From an uncultured bacterium (lineage in GTDB: Bacteria > Actinomycetota > Coriobacteriia > Coriobacteriales > Coriobacteriaceae): a stretch of 19,682 nt of DNA. Where the stretch lies: assembly GCA_905214615.1 (NCBI GenBank), contig CAJMMX010000048.1:1-19682 (forward strand). Reading direction: 5' to 3'. Position 1 is the stretch's first letter, and every line of letters starts with the position of its first letter. Made by a program: the position numbers and the translations under genes. Below are positions 9,165-15,777 of the stretch, piece by piece. Under the pieces are notes generated by a model, which was not told where the DNA came from, searched no databases, and saw only the letters and a program-made list of their open reading frames with translations.

Positions 9165-10541
9165 CTACTCCTCTGCGGCCTGCGTGCCGGCGGCACGGGC
9201 CAAATCATCGATTGCAAGGGTATCGGAACTCAGGGCGCGATGGCGTCCATCGAGCGCGGGCTCGCCCGCCTGCTCCACGGCCAGCGACTCGCCGGTGCGC
9301 ATGTACCACGCGGCGCGACGACCCCAGACCAGCGCCTCGAGCAGACTATTTGATGCAAGGCGATTCTTGCCGTGAACGCCGTTGCAAGCCGTCTCGCCCG
9401 CGGCGTAGAGCTCGGGCATCGAAGTGCGGCCGTCCTTATCGACCCATACGCCGCCCATAAAGTAGTGCTGCGTGGGCGTAACGGGGATGGGCTCATCCAG
9501 GATGTCGCGACCGTCCTCAAGGCAGCGCGCGCGGATGTTGGCGAAGTGCCCGGTCACCACGTCGCGCTCGACGGGGGCAAAGCTCAGCCACTCGTGCTCG
9601 GTGCCGTCCTGCTTCATCTGCTCGCGAATAGCGGCGGCGACCACGTCGCGCGGCTGCAGTTCGTCGGTAAAGCGCTCGCCGGCGGCGTTGAGCAGAATCG
9701 CGCCCTCGCCGCGGCAGCTCTCGCTGATCAGGAAGGTGCGACCCGGCTGCGGCGAGAACAGCCCCGTGGGATGGATCTGCACGTAGTCCAAGTGCTCCAT
9801 CGTAATGCCGTGCTCCTGCGCGATGTAGCAGGCATCGCCCGTGAGCTGCGGATAGTTGGTCGAGTGGTCGTATACGCCGCCGATGCCGCCCGTTGCCCAC
9901 AGCGTGTGGCGGGCATGGATCTTAAATGGCTCGCCGGCATGCACGCCCTCGGCGGCATTTGCCAACTCGTCGGCGGGACGAACCGAGTTGTCCTCGTCCA
10001 CGGGAACGGCGACGACGCCGGTGCATACCGTGGCGCCGTCACGCTCGGCAGTCAGGATGTCGGTCATGGCCACGTGCTCCAGAATCTGCACGTTATCCAG
10101 CTTGCGCACGGCCTGGAGCAGCTTGGTCGTGATCTCCTTGCCCGTAATGTCGGCATGGAAGGCAATGCGCGGGCGACTGTGCGCGCCCTCGCGGGTAAAG
10201 TCGAGGCTGCCGTCGGCCTTGCGCTCAAAGTCCACGCCCATGGCCAGCAGGTCATTGATGACCGAGCGGCTCGAGCGGATCATGATGTCGACGCTCTCGC
10301 GGCGGTTCTCGTAGTGGCCGGCGTGCATGGTGTCCTCAAAGAAGGCATCGTAGTCTGAACCTTCGGGCAGCACGCAAATGCCGCCCTGCGCGAGCATCGA
10401 ATCGCACTCGTCGACGGCGCCCTTGGAGAGCATGATCACGCGCGTGCTTGTCGGCAGGTTGAGGGCCGCGTACAGGCCCGCTACGCCGCAGCCGGCAATG
10501 ACAACGTCGCACTCCATGTCGGGGTATTGCTTGGTTTCCAC
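9165..10541 (-). CDS. nadB: L-aspartate oxidase (short form)
   Basis: 458 aa from the chosen GTG start. This FAD enzyme oxidises L-aspartate to iminoaspartate, the substrate of NadA. Motifs: the Rossmann site DVVIAGCGVAGLYAALNL near the N-terminus, SMLAQGGICV, HSRPRIAFHADITGKEI, GGIGGVYDHSTNYPQLTGD, QIHPTGLF, ISESCRGEGAIL, and the C-terminal FAD motif AAGETACNGVHGKNRLASNS. GTG at 10541 is chosen because GGGAGAGGA precedes it by 6 nt; an ATG at 10592 would place a 16-bp palindrome inside the gene. It is shorter than the 530-540 aa enzymes of E. coli and Bacillus because the C-terminal helical domain is largely missing, as in many anaerobe homologues. Anaerobic turnover would need an acceptor such as fumarate. 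Confidence 0.95.
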   Translation of the reverse strand: METKQYPDMECDVVIAGCGVAGLYAALNLPTSTRVIMLSKGAVDECDSMLAQGGICVLPEGSDYDAFFEDTMHAGHYENRRESVDIMIRSSRSVINDLLAMGVDFERKADGSLDFTREGAHSRPRIAFHADITGKEITTKLLQAVRKLDNVQILEHVAMTDILTAERDGATVCTGVVAVPVDEDNSVRPADELANAAEGVHAGEPFKIHARHTLWATGGIGGVYDHSTNYPQLTGDACYIAQEHGITMEHLDYVQIHPTGLFSPQPGRTFLISESCRGEGAILLNAAGERFTDELQPRDVVAAAIREQMKQDGTEHEWLSFAPVERDVVTGHFANIRARCLEDGRDILDEPIPVTPTQHYFMGGVWVDKDGRTSMPELYAAGETACNGVHGKNRLASNSLLEALVWGRRAAWYMRTGESLAVEQAGEPALDGRHRALSSDTLAIDDLARAAGTQAAEE

Positions 10542-10558
10542 AGGAATCCTCTCCCTTG

Positions 10559-10593
10559 AATGTGACATAAGGGACCATCCCTCATGCCACATT
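10559..10593 (-). promoter_or_regulatory. Intercistronic palindrome between nadA and nadB
   Basis: 16-nt arms match at 14 of 16 positions around a 3-nt centre (AATGTGACATAAGGGA on the plus strand at the left). It fills almost the whole gap between the nadA stop and the nadB ribosome site. It could be an RNA hairpin that adjusts nadB expression or a protein-binding site. It does not resemble the operator-like repeat before nadA. Confidence 0.55.
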
Positions 10594-10596
10594 GTT

Positions 10597-11622
10597 CTAG
10601 CGTGCTGCGTACTCGAGCATACGATCGAGCGTGAGCTTGGCCTGGTCGGCGGCCTCGTCCGACACGCCGATCTGCACCTCGCCCTCGCCCGTCTCCAGGC
10701 AGCGCACGAGCTTTTCGAGCGTGATGAGATCCATGTTGACGCAGGTGGGCTGCACCGCGGGGAAGTAGAACTTCTTGCCGGTGCCCTGGCAGCGGCGCTC
10801 GAGCTCGTAGAGCACGCCGCGGACCGTCACGATGATGAACTCGCTCGCGTCGGACTCCTCGGCGTACTTGATGATGCCGGCGGTGGAGCCAATGTAGTCG
10901 GCCTCGGCAAGGACGTCGGCCTTGCACTCGGGGTGCGCCAAAACGAGCGCGTCGGGATGTGCCTCCTGCGCGTCGACAATCTGCTCGACAGTGATGATGT
11001 GGTGGCGCGGGCAGTAGCCGTTGTTGAGGATGACGTGCTTTTGCGGCATCTGCTCGGCTACGAAGCGGCCCAGGTTTTGGTCGGGAATGAACAGGATATG
11101 CTGCTGCGGCAGGTCGGACACGATCTTGACGGCGTTGGAGCTGGTGACGCACACGTCGCTCCAGCTCTTGATCTCGACCGTGGAGTTGACGTAGCAGACC
11201 ACGGCAAGGTCGTCACCGTACTCGGCGCGGGCGGCGGCGACCGTCTCGCGCTTGACCATGTGAGCCATGGGGCAGTCCGCGCCCGGCTCGGGCAGCAGCA
11301 CGGTCTTGGTGGGGTTGAGCAGCTTGGCGCTCTCGCCCATAAACTCCACGCCGCACAGCACGATGGTCTGCTGCGGCAGGCTCTTGGCGAGCTTTGCCAG
11401 GTAAAAGCTGTCGCCGACGTAATCGGCAACGGCCTGGACCTCGGGCGCCACATAGTAGTGCGCCAGGATCACCGCGTCACGTTGGGTTTTTAGTTGCTGA
11501 ATGGCCTCGACGAGCTCTGCGGGCACCAGTGCCGCGCGCTCCGTTGCCGTCGTTGCCGATGCTAGGCCGGCCGCGATATCGCGTGCAAGCTCCGATGCAT
11601 CCATGTTCGCGCTCTGTGCCAT
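10597..11622 (-). CDS. nadA: Quinolinate synthase NadA
   Basis: 341 aa. This [4Fe-4S] enzyme condenses iminoaspartate with dihydroxyacetone phosphate to quinolinate. Motifs: AHYYVAPEVQAVADYVGDS near residue 54, CGVEFMGESAKLLNP, CYVNSTVEIKSW, FIPDQNLG, and AHPECKADV. The three likely cluster ligands are Cys117 (ADCPMAH), Cys204 (GYCPRH) and Cys294 (PTCVNM), with spacing as in the E. coli enzyme. ATG at 11622 is preceded by GAGAGGGG; a TTG one codon earlier is possible. It is first gene of the nad operon, 35 nt downstream of a promoter that lies inside an operator-like inverted repeat. Confidence 0.97.
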   Translation of the reverse strand: MAQSANMDASELARDIAAGLASATTATERAALVPAELVEAIQQLKTQRDAVILAHYYVAPEVQAVADYVGDSFYLAKLAKSLPQQTIVLCGVEFMGESAKLLNPTKTVLLPEPGADCPMAHMVKRETVAAARAEYGDDLAVVCYVNSTVEIKSWSDVCVTSSNAVKIVSDLPQQHILFIPDQNLGRFVAEQMPQKHVILNNGYCPRHHIITVEQIVDAQEAHPDALVLAHPECKADVLAEADYIGSTAGIIKYAEESDASEFIIVTVRGVLYELERRCQGTGKKFYFPAVQPTCVNMDLITLEKLVRCLETGEGEVQIGVSDEAADQAKLTLDRMLEYAAR

Positions 11623-11657
11623 CAAGGCCCCTCTCTTTTGGCGAATCTTGGGGCTTT

Positions 11658-11707
11658 AGTATGACACCTGGCTTTACAGCTGACAAGACAGCTGTAAAGC
11701 CAGGTGT
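11658..11707 (-). promoter_or_regulatory. nadA promoter with overlapping operator-like inverted repeat (candidate NiaR site)
   Basis: A perfect 19-bp inverted repeat (11664-11682, ACACCTGGCTTTACAGCTG, with 11689-11707; 6-nt centre) also shows a 12-nt periodicity of four half-sites: ACACCTG, ACAGCTG, CAGCTGT, CAGGTGT. On the minus strand a -35 TTGTCA (11681-11686) and a -10 CATACT (11658-11663) are spaced exactly 17 nt, so the promoter lies inside the repeat and a bound repressor would block it. NiaR is encoded in the same operon, which makes it the natural ligand; this is an inference. Confidence 0.8.
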
Positions 11708-11731
11708 AAAGTTGGAATAAAGATTCAATCT

Positions 11732-11790
11732 TGGGGCGGGTCCATTTTCGAACTGGCAAGCTGAGGACAGCCGAAAATGGACCCGCCCCA
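11732..11790. repeat. Perfect 19-bp inverted repeat upstream of nadA
   Basis: The arms TGGGGCGGGTCCATTTTCG (11732-11750) and their exact complement (11772-11790) flank a 21-nt loop that holds a smaller GCTG/CAGC stem. No T-run follows on either strand, so it is not a standard terminator. Its function is unknown; it may be a mobile palindromic repeat at the edge of the accessory island. Confidence 0.65.
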
Positions 11791-11828
11791 TGATTCGGGC
11801 AGCCCGTTTTGTCCTGGACCAAGGGGCA

Positions 11829-12037
11829 GTGGTCAAAAAGGGCCAAATATGAGTACTGTCACCAAATTAGTAGCATCGATTTTCCGGTCCAGAGCAGCAA
11901 AATCGCCTTGTTTGGAGCCCGATCGCGACTCTGAAGAACGAAAATCGATGCACTTTTGGCCTCTGGCACCGATTTTTGAGGCCATTTGGCTGCCACTAAA
12001 CTGGTAACAGTACTCATATTTGGCCTTTTTTGACCAC
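11829..12037. repeat. Large palindromic element with mirrored small ORFs
   Basis: The 46-nt outer arms (11829-11874 and 11992-12037) match at about 41 positions. Perfect 12-bp inner arms (GCATCGATTTTC, 11873-11884, and 11940-11951) are nested inside, and the right-hand bulge contains a GGCCTC/GAGGCC stem (11958-11983). Each strand carries a 52-codon ORF beginning MSTVT (plus 11849-12007, minus 11859-12017), generated by the symmetry. No transposase or ribosome site is evident. It looks like a MITE-like repeat or a structured RNA. The ORFs are probably not genes. Confidence 0.6.
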
Positions 12038-12052
12038 CGGGCTTCCGGCAGA

Positions 12053-12096
12053 CCCCAAAAGCGGGCCCGAATCGCTCGATTCGGACCCGCTGGGGG
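12053..12096. terminator. GC-rich hairpin next to the palindromic element
   Basis: Arms AGCGGGCCCGAATCG (12060-12074) and 12077-12091 match at 14 of 15 positions with a 2-nt centre, extended by CCCC/GGGG outside. No U-run follows, so terminator activity is uncertain; it may be the end of a decayed mobile element. Confidence 0.4.
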
Positions 12097-12182
12097 TAGC
12101 GAGCACAATCGAGGTGTAAGAAGCAAGAGAGGGCCATCGCCTAGAATCGTCAGCGCCTAGATATTCAACGAGAGGAAAGACA

Positions 12183-12578
12183 ATGGTCCGCAGCGACATG
12201 CTACCCCAGCCGGACCGGGGGCTCGGCCTCGACCGGCCCCAGACCGAGGCATTTCACCGACGAGTTCAAGAGGAAGATAGTCGATCTCCACAACGCCGGA
12301 AAGCCCAGGCGCGAGGCCATGGACGAGTGCGACCTCGACAAGAGCACCGTGGAGAGGCGGGTCAAGTCGATAAACGAGACCGGCTCGCCGCGCGCCGCCG
12401 ACAACCGCACACCCGAGTAGAACCGGATCCTGGAGCCCGAGCGCGAGAACCGTAGGCTCCGGATGGAGGTCGACGTCTTAAGACGAGCGGCGCCAGCATA
12501 CGCTCGGAAGTCAGGGCCATGGCGGCCAACGGGGGGGCCGCTGCCCCATATCGGCGCAGCGCTGGCATCGAGGCCTTC
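12183..12578 (+). pseudogene. Decayed IS3-family transposase OrfA
   Basis: From 12250 the frame reads HFTDEFKRKIVDLHNAGKP, then DLDKSTVERRVKSINETGSP and, after a TAG at 12418-12420 in place of an expected Gln codon, NRILEPERENRRLRMEVDVL. This is the helix-turn-helix plus leucine-zipper layout of IS3-type OrfA. The ATG at 12183 (after GAGAGGAAAG) is in a different frame, so there is also a frameshift between 12183 and 12250. Recognisable sequence fades after about 12510 and no OrfB follows; the next element begins at 12579. It is non-functional. It lies on the opposite strand from the adjacent intact IS and its sequence is distinct from that transposase. Confidence 0.82.
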
Positions 12579-12615
12579 TGACCTGTGTCAAGATTTCGGA
12601 CACGCAAGCTCGAGG
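12579..12615 (+). repeat. Left terminal inverted repeat of the IS
   Basis: Begins TGACCTGTGTC and continues into TTTCGGACACGCA; 30 of 37 positions match the other end. It lies downstream of the transposase stop. Confidence 0.85.
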
Positions 12616-12617
12616 AA

Positions 12618-13799
12618 TCAAGCGGCCATAGGCATGGCCTCGGGCTTGGGCTCGGTTCTCTCGAAGAAGGCCGCCATGGCCTCGGCCGGCACCTTGTAGC
12701 CGATCGTCGAGCGGGGCCTTCGGCGGTTGTAGTACGCCTCGATGAACTCGACCACCGCGTGCTTGGCGGAATCCCTGGTCGGGAAGCTGCGCCTGTAGTA
12801 CATCTCGTTCTTCAGCGTGGCGAGGAACGACTCGGCCACCGCGTTGTCGTGGCAGTTGCCGGCGCGGCTGCAGGACAGCCGCACGTCGTTGTCGCGCGCC
12901 CATTCGGCCAGAAGCCTGCTGGTGTACTGGGCGCCGCGGTCGGCGTGGAATATCGCGTTGCCGGCCACGTAGCCGCGCGATTTGGCCGACGCCAGCGCCG
13001 AAACCACGATGTCGGCGGTCATGCGCTCGGAGAGCGACCAGCCCACCACCATGCGGGTGTTGAGGTCGATGACCGTCGACAGGTACAGCCATCCCTCGCC
13101 GGTGCGCAGGTAGGTGATGTCGCCCACGAGCTTGCAGGTTGGAACGGGACTGGTGAAGTCGCGGCGCACCAGGTCGGGCCGGGGCCTGGCCTTCGGGTCG
13201 GGGATGGTGGTGCGCTTCCTGGCGTTGGGCGTGCAGCCGCGTATTCCCAGCTCGCGCATCAGCTTGCGCACCCTGTACAGGGTCAATCCGGAGAACTCGC
13301 CGGGCAGGAAGCATTTCACGAACCGGAAGCCGAACCTGCGGTCCGACTCCAGCCACACGCGCCGGACCGCCTCGCGCTCGGCCGACCAGTCTTCTCGCGG
13401 GCAGCCGTTGGAGAGCCACGAGTAGAAGCCCGATCGGCTCACGCCGATCACGCGGGCCATCATTTTCACCGGGAATTCGGCCTTCTCCGCCAACATCATC
13501 CGGTAGCATGCGGCTACGCCTGGCTTTTGGCGAAGAAGGCCGCGGCTTTTTTTCAAGAAGGCGTTCTCCATCTCGAGCTCGCGCATGCGCCTTTTCGCCT
13601 CGCGAAGCTCGCGGTCCTCGGCCTTGGGGTCGGGCCCGCCGGCAAGCTCGCGCCGGCGGTTCTGCACCCACTTGTTCACGGTCTTGGAATTCAGGCCCAG
13701 TTCTGCGCAGCATTCCGTTATCGGCCTGCCCGTCGAGATGATGTAGTCGGCGGTCTCGCGCCTGAACTCGTCGGTGTACTTGGCGGCTGGGTTGGACAT
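12618..13799 (-). CDS. IS3-family transposase, OrfA-OrfB in one frame
   Basis: 393 aa. The OrfA part has a helix-turn-helix (about residues 8-48) and a leucine-zipper-like helix (about 60-84). The OrfB part has a HTH_21-like region and an rve integrase core with Asp227 (VGDITYL), Asp287 (HADRGAQYTS) and Glu323 (NAVAESFLATLKNE), i.e. DD(35)E spacing. OrfA and OrfB are usually separate frames joined by -1 slippage. Here they are continuous through a run of seven A (complement of 13547-13553). A one-base slip would instead give KKAAAFFAKSQA and stop, the usual OrfA end. All catalytic residues are present, so it may be active. Start ATG 13799 follows GAGAGGA. Confidence 0.93.
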   Translation of the reverse strand: MSNPAAKYTDEFRRETADYIISTGRPITECCAELGLNSKTVNKWVQNRRRELAGGPDPKAEDRELREAKRRMRELEMENAFLKKSRGLLRQKPGVAACYRMMLAEKAEFPVKMMARVIGVSRSGFYSWLSNGCPREDWSAEREAVRRVWLESDRRFGFRFVKCFLPGEFSGLTLYRVRKLMRELGIRGCTPNARKRTTIPDPKARPRPDLVRRDFTSPVPTCKLVGDITYLRTGEGWLYLSTVIDLNTRMVVGWSLSERMTADIVVSALASAKSRGYVAGNAIFHADRGAQYTSRLLAEWARDNDVRLSCSRAGNCHDNAVAESFLATLKNEMYYRRSFPTRDSAKHAVVEFIEAYYNRRRPRSTIGYKVPAEAMAAFFERTEPKPEAMPMAA

Positions 13800-13847
13800 A
13801 GCATACCGTCCTCTCGGTCGTCGATGAATGCATTCTAAAGGATTGGG

Positions 13848-13884
13848 CCTCTAGCATGCGTGTCCGAAAAGACGATACAGGTCA
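13848..13884 (-). repeat. Right terminal inverted repeat of the IS
   Basis: Read on the minus strand it begins TGACCTGTATC and continues TTTTCGGACACGCA. Its first TGA is the stop codon of the neighbouring truncated membrane gene. Confidence 0.85.
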
Positions 13885-15000
13885 GACAACCCAATCAGAC
13901 GTCGTCTCGAGCGCGTCCTCTGCACGGTCGACCGTGCTTCTGGCCTTGGCGCCCTGCTTGAACCACGAGCGCAGGTCCTCGAGGGTGCTGCCCGCTGCAT
14001 ACACCTTGATTTTTCGACCGCCCTTCGTAGTCACCGTGCAGCGGTCGCCGCTCTCGCTGTTCTCGTGCGCCGTGACCTTCTTGAGGTAATCGCGACGGAA
14101 CGCCACGACGCGGGCATTGCTGATCTCGATGAACCAATCATCGTCGACAAGCGAGGTGCCCGTGGTACCTCGACTTGCCATCTCCTCGGCGAAGGAGAAG
14201 CCGAGTTCGCGCTCCTGCCTGCCGATCTCGAGGATGCCGCGGGCGGGCATGCTGAGCATGAGCAGGGGCAGGAGTCCCCCTATGAACAGGAAGAGGCATG
14301 GGACGAGCAGGAGCAGACGAGCACCGGCGTCGGTGAAAACAGCCATGAAGGCGATCACGAGCGAGAAGACGAGCGCCATACCGTTGAAAACAATCGTCAA
14401 CGGCTTGACGGCAGACCAACACAGACCCGCCTTGGTCATCGGGCCGTCGACGGCGTCCGAGACTTCGATGCCCTCTTCCTCCAGACGGGCGAGGAGGTTG
14501 AGCGAGCACACCCCCTCGAGGCTTATCGAGCAGAACTTCCGGTCGCCCTCGAACAGGTCGATCCTCATCATCTGCGTGTGAAGCGTTGCACGGGTGATGT
14601 GGCCAAACGTCGTCTCCTTGCGGATGCCGAAGGCGTTACGCGAGAGAATTCGCTCACCGTCCACGTCGATGCGCGGGATGCTCAGCAGGGCCCAGATGGC
14701 CATGCCCGCGAGCGCCATGGCGTGACCGAACCACACAAGTTCGTGGTCCCACTCGCCCAACGAGACGCCCTGCCAGACGTAGACACCCAGCATGAGCAGT
14801 TCGAACGCGACGGCGCAGCAGGCGATGATCGTGCGAATGGCAGCGGGCATGCGCACCGTGAAGCGATCGAGGCTGTCCGTCGCCTCACTGCGCTCGCGCG
14901 CGCCGCGACGGGCGACCCATGCAGTGAGCGGACCGACGATGAACACCACCATCGCCACGCGCAGGAACGATTCGAGTATGTCGCCCATATTAACCACCAT
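13882..15000 (-). CDS. Membrane protein with PH-like cytosolic domains, 3' end cut by IS
   Basis: 372 aa, function not recognised. Five hydrophobic segments are visible (about residues 11-30, 55-78, 88-108, 203-223 and 227-251). Two soluble parts (about 111-180 and 288-350) have the alternating beta pattern and final helix of bacterial PH-like domains, for example IDVDGERILSRNAFGIRKET and IEISNARVVAFRRDYLKKV. No signal peptidase site or enzyme motif was seen. The stop codon is the first TGA of the IS end, so the native C-terminus may be lost or altered. ATG at 15000 gives the full ORF; ATG at 14988 has the better upstream purine stretch (GGATGGTGG). It appears monocistronic. Confidence 0.7.
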   Translation of the reverse strand: MVVNMGDILESFLRVAMVVFIVGPLTAWVARRGARERSEATDSLDRFTVRMPAAIRTIIACCAVAFELLMLGVYVWQGVSLGEWDHELVWFGHAMALAGMAIWALLSIPRIDVDGERILSRNAFGIRKETTFGHITRATLHTQMMRIDLFEGDRKFCSISLEGVCSLNLLARLEEEGIEVSDAVDGPMTKAGLCWSAVKPLTIVFNGMALVFSLVIAFMAVFTDAGARLLLLVPCLFLFIGGLLPLLMLSMPARGILEIGRQERELGFSFAEEMASRGTTGTSLVDDDWFIEISNARVVAFRRDYLKKVTAHENSESGDRCTVTTKGGRKIKVYAAGSTLEDLRSWFKQGAKARSTVDRAEDALETTSDWVV

Positions 15001-15169
15001 CCCAATAGAAAACGTGAATTTGGGAGACTATAGCAAAGCAAAGCGGTCCGCACGGCATCGCCCGGGTGTTTTCGGCATACGGCGGAAACCAGCGGCAACG
15101 GACGTTGAGAACTCACCCAAAAGACGCGATTCGACCGAAGCGATTCTTCTTGACTTGGTCTCAATGTGA

Positions 15170-15703
15170 TACGACATACGCCACTACCTGCGCGGTCTTG
15201 CGGCCCTGATCGAAGAGGGTCACACCGATGAGGCGCTCGAGCGTATCGACGCGCTTTGCGAGACCAACGACCGCACCGCTGTGCGCCGCTACTGCGCCAA
15301 CGAAACGGTCAACATTGCGCTCTCGTCGCTTTCCGCGGACATCAACGCGCACGGCATCACCGCCGACCTGCGAGCCGCCGTGCCCGAAACCGTCCACGTG
15401 GGCGATGCCGATCTGTTCAGTGTGGTATCGAACGCCCTGGACAATGCCATCGACGCGGCGAGCACCGCCCCCGAAGGCAAGCGGTTTGTCGACCTGGACC
15501 TTCGCTACGAAGACGGTCAGCTTCTATTGCTGGTTTCCAACACGTTTGGCCGTGCGCCGCACATGGTCGACGGCATGCCCGTGGCTCAGCACACTGGGCA
15601 CGGCTTTGGCACCAAGAGCATTAAGCTTGCCGTCGAGCGCATGAACGGCAACTGCCAGTTCCGCATTAACGGCGACCGGTTTGAGCTGCGCGCTGTGATG
15701 TAA
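15170..15703 (+). pseudogene. C-terminal remnant of a GHKL sensor histidine kinase (AgrC/ComD type)
   Basis: After a TGA at 15167-15169 the frame reads YDIRHYLRGLAALIEEGHTDEAL without a usable start. This is the helical region just after the phospho-accepting His of kinases that carry HD(I/M)RHxL; the His itself is replaced by Tyr. The ATP-binding domain follows nearly intact: the N box VVSNALDNAIDAA, then LLVSNTF, then the G box GHGFGTKSI. The N-terminal membrane sensor and phospho-acceptor are missing. A GTG at 15281 could start a 140-aa ATPase-only protein, but no good ribosome site precedes it. No response regulator is adjacent. It is most likely a relic of a quorum-sensing-type two-component system. 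Confidence 0.78.
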
Positions 15704-15777
15704 GGGCGCGGGCGCGACGGATTTGCGTTCCGCGGGTACGGCTCGCCCGCTCGGGGTCGTTTGTCGACGCGGGCTCG

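Larger units (their letters stand above)
12579..13884 (-). mobile_element. IS3-family insertion sequence, about 1.3 kb
   Basis: Imperfect terminal inverted repeats of about 37 nt (12579-12615 and 13848-13884, 30 of 37 identical, both starting TGACCTGT and sharing TTTCGGACACGCA) enclose one transposase gene. The TG...CA ends and DDE transposase are typical of IS3. No 3-4-bp target duplication is visible (TTC on the left, GAC on the right), which suggests rearrangement after insertion. The left flank is a decayed OrfA and the right flank a truncated membrane gene. Confidence 0.88.

Noticed and set aside
8325..9353. 342-aa plus-strand ORF over nadC
   Set aside because: Overlaps nadC completely; no ribosome site or motif.
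9372..11493. 328- and 371-aa plus-strand ORFs over nadB and nadA
   Set aside because: Antisense of well-identified enzymes.
11849..12017. Two 52-codon ORFs in the palindrome as genuine genes
   Set aside because: They are created by the inverted symmetry and have no ribosome site; reported only as a property of the repeat.
12585..13838. 417-aa plus-strand ORF and 448-aa minus-strand alternative frame in the IS
   Set aside because: The 393-aa frame with the complete DDE triad explains the region; the others overlap it and have no family features.
12574..13889. Target-site duplication of the IS
   Set aside because: Flanking triplets (TTC/GAC, or CCT/CAA if the repeat is extended by two bases) do not match.
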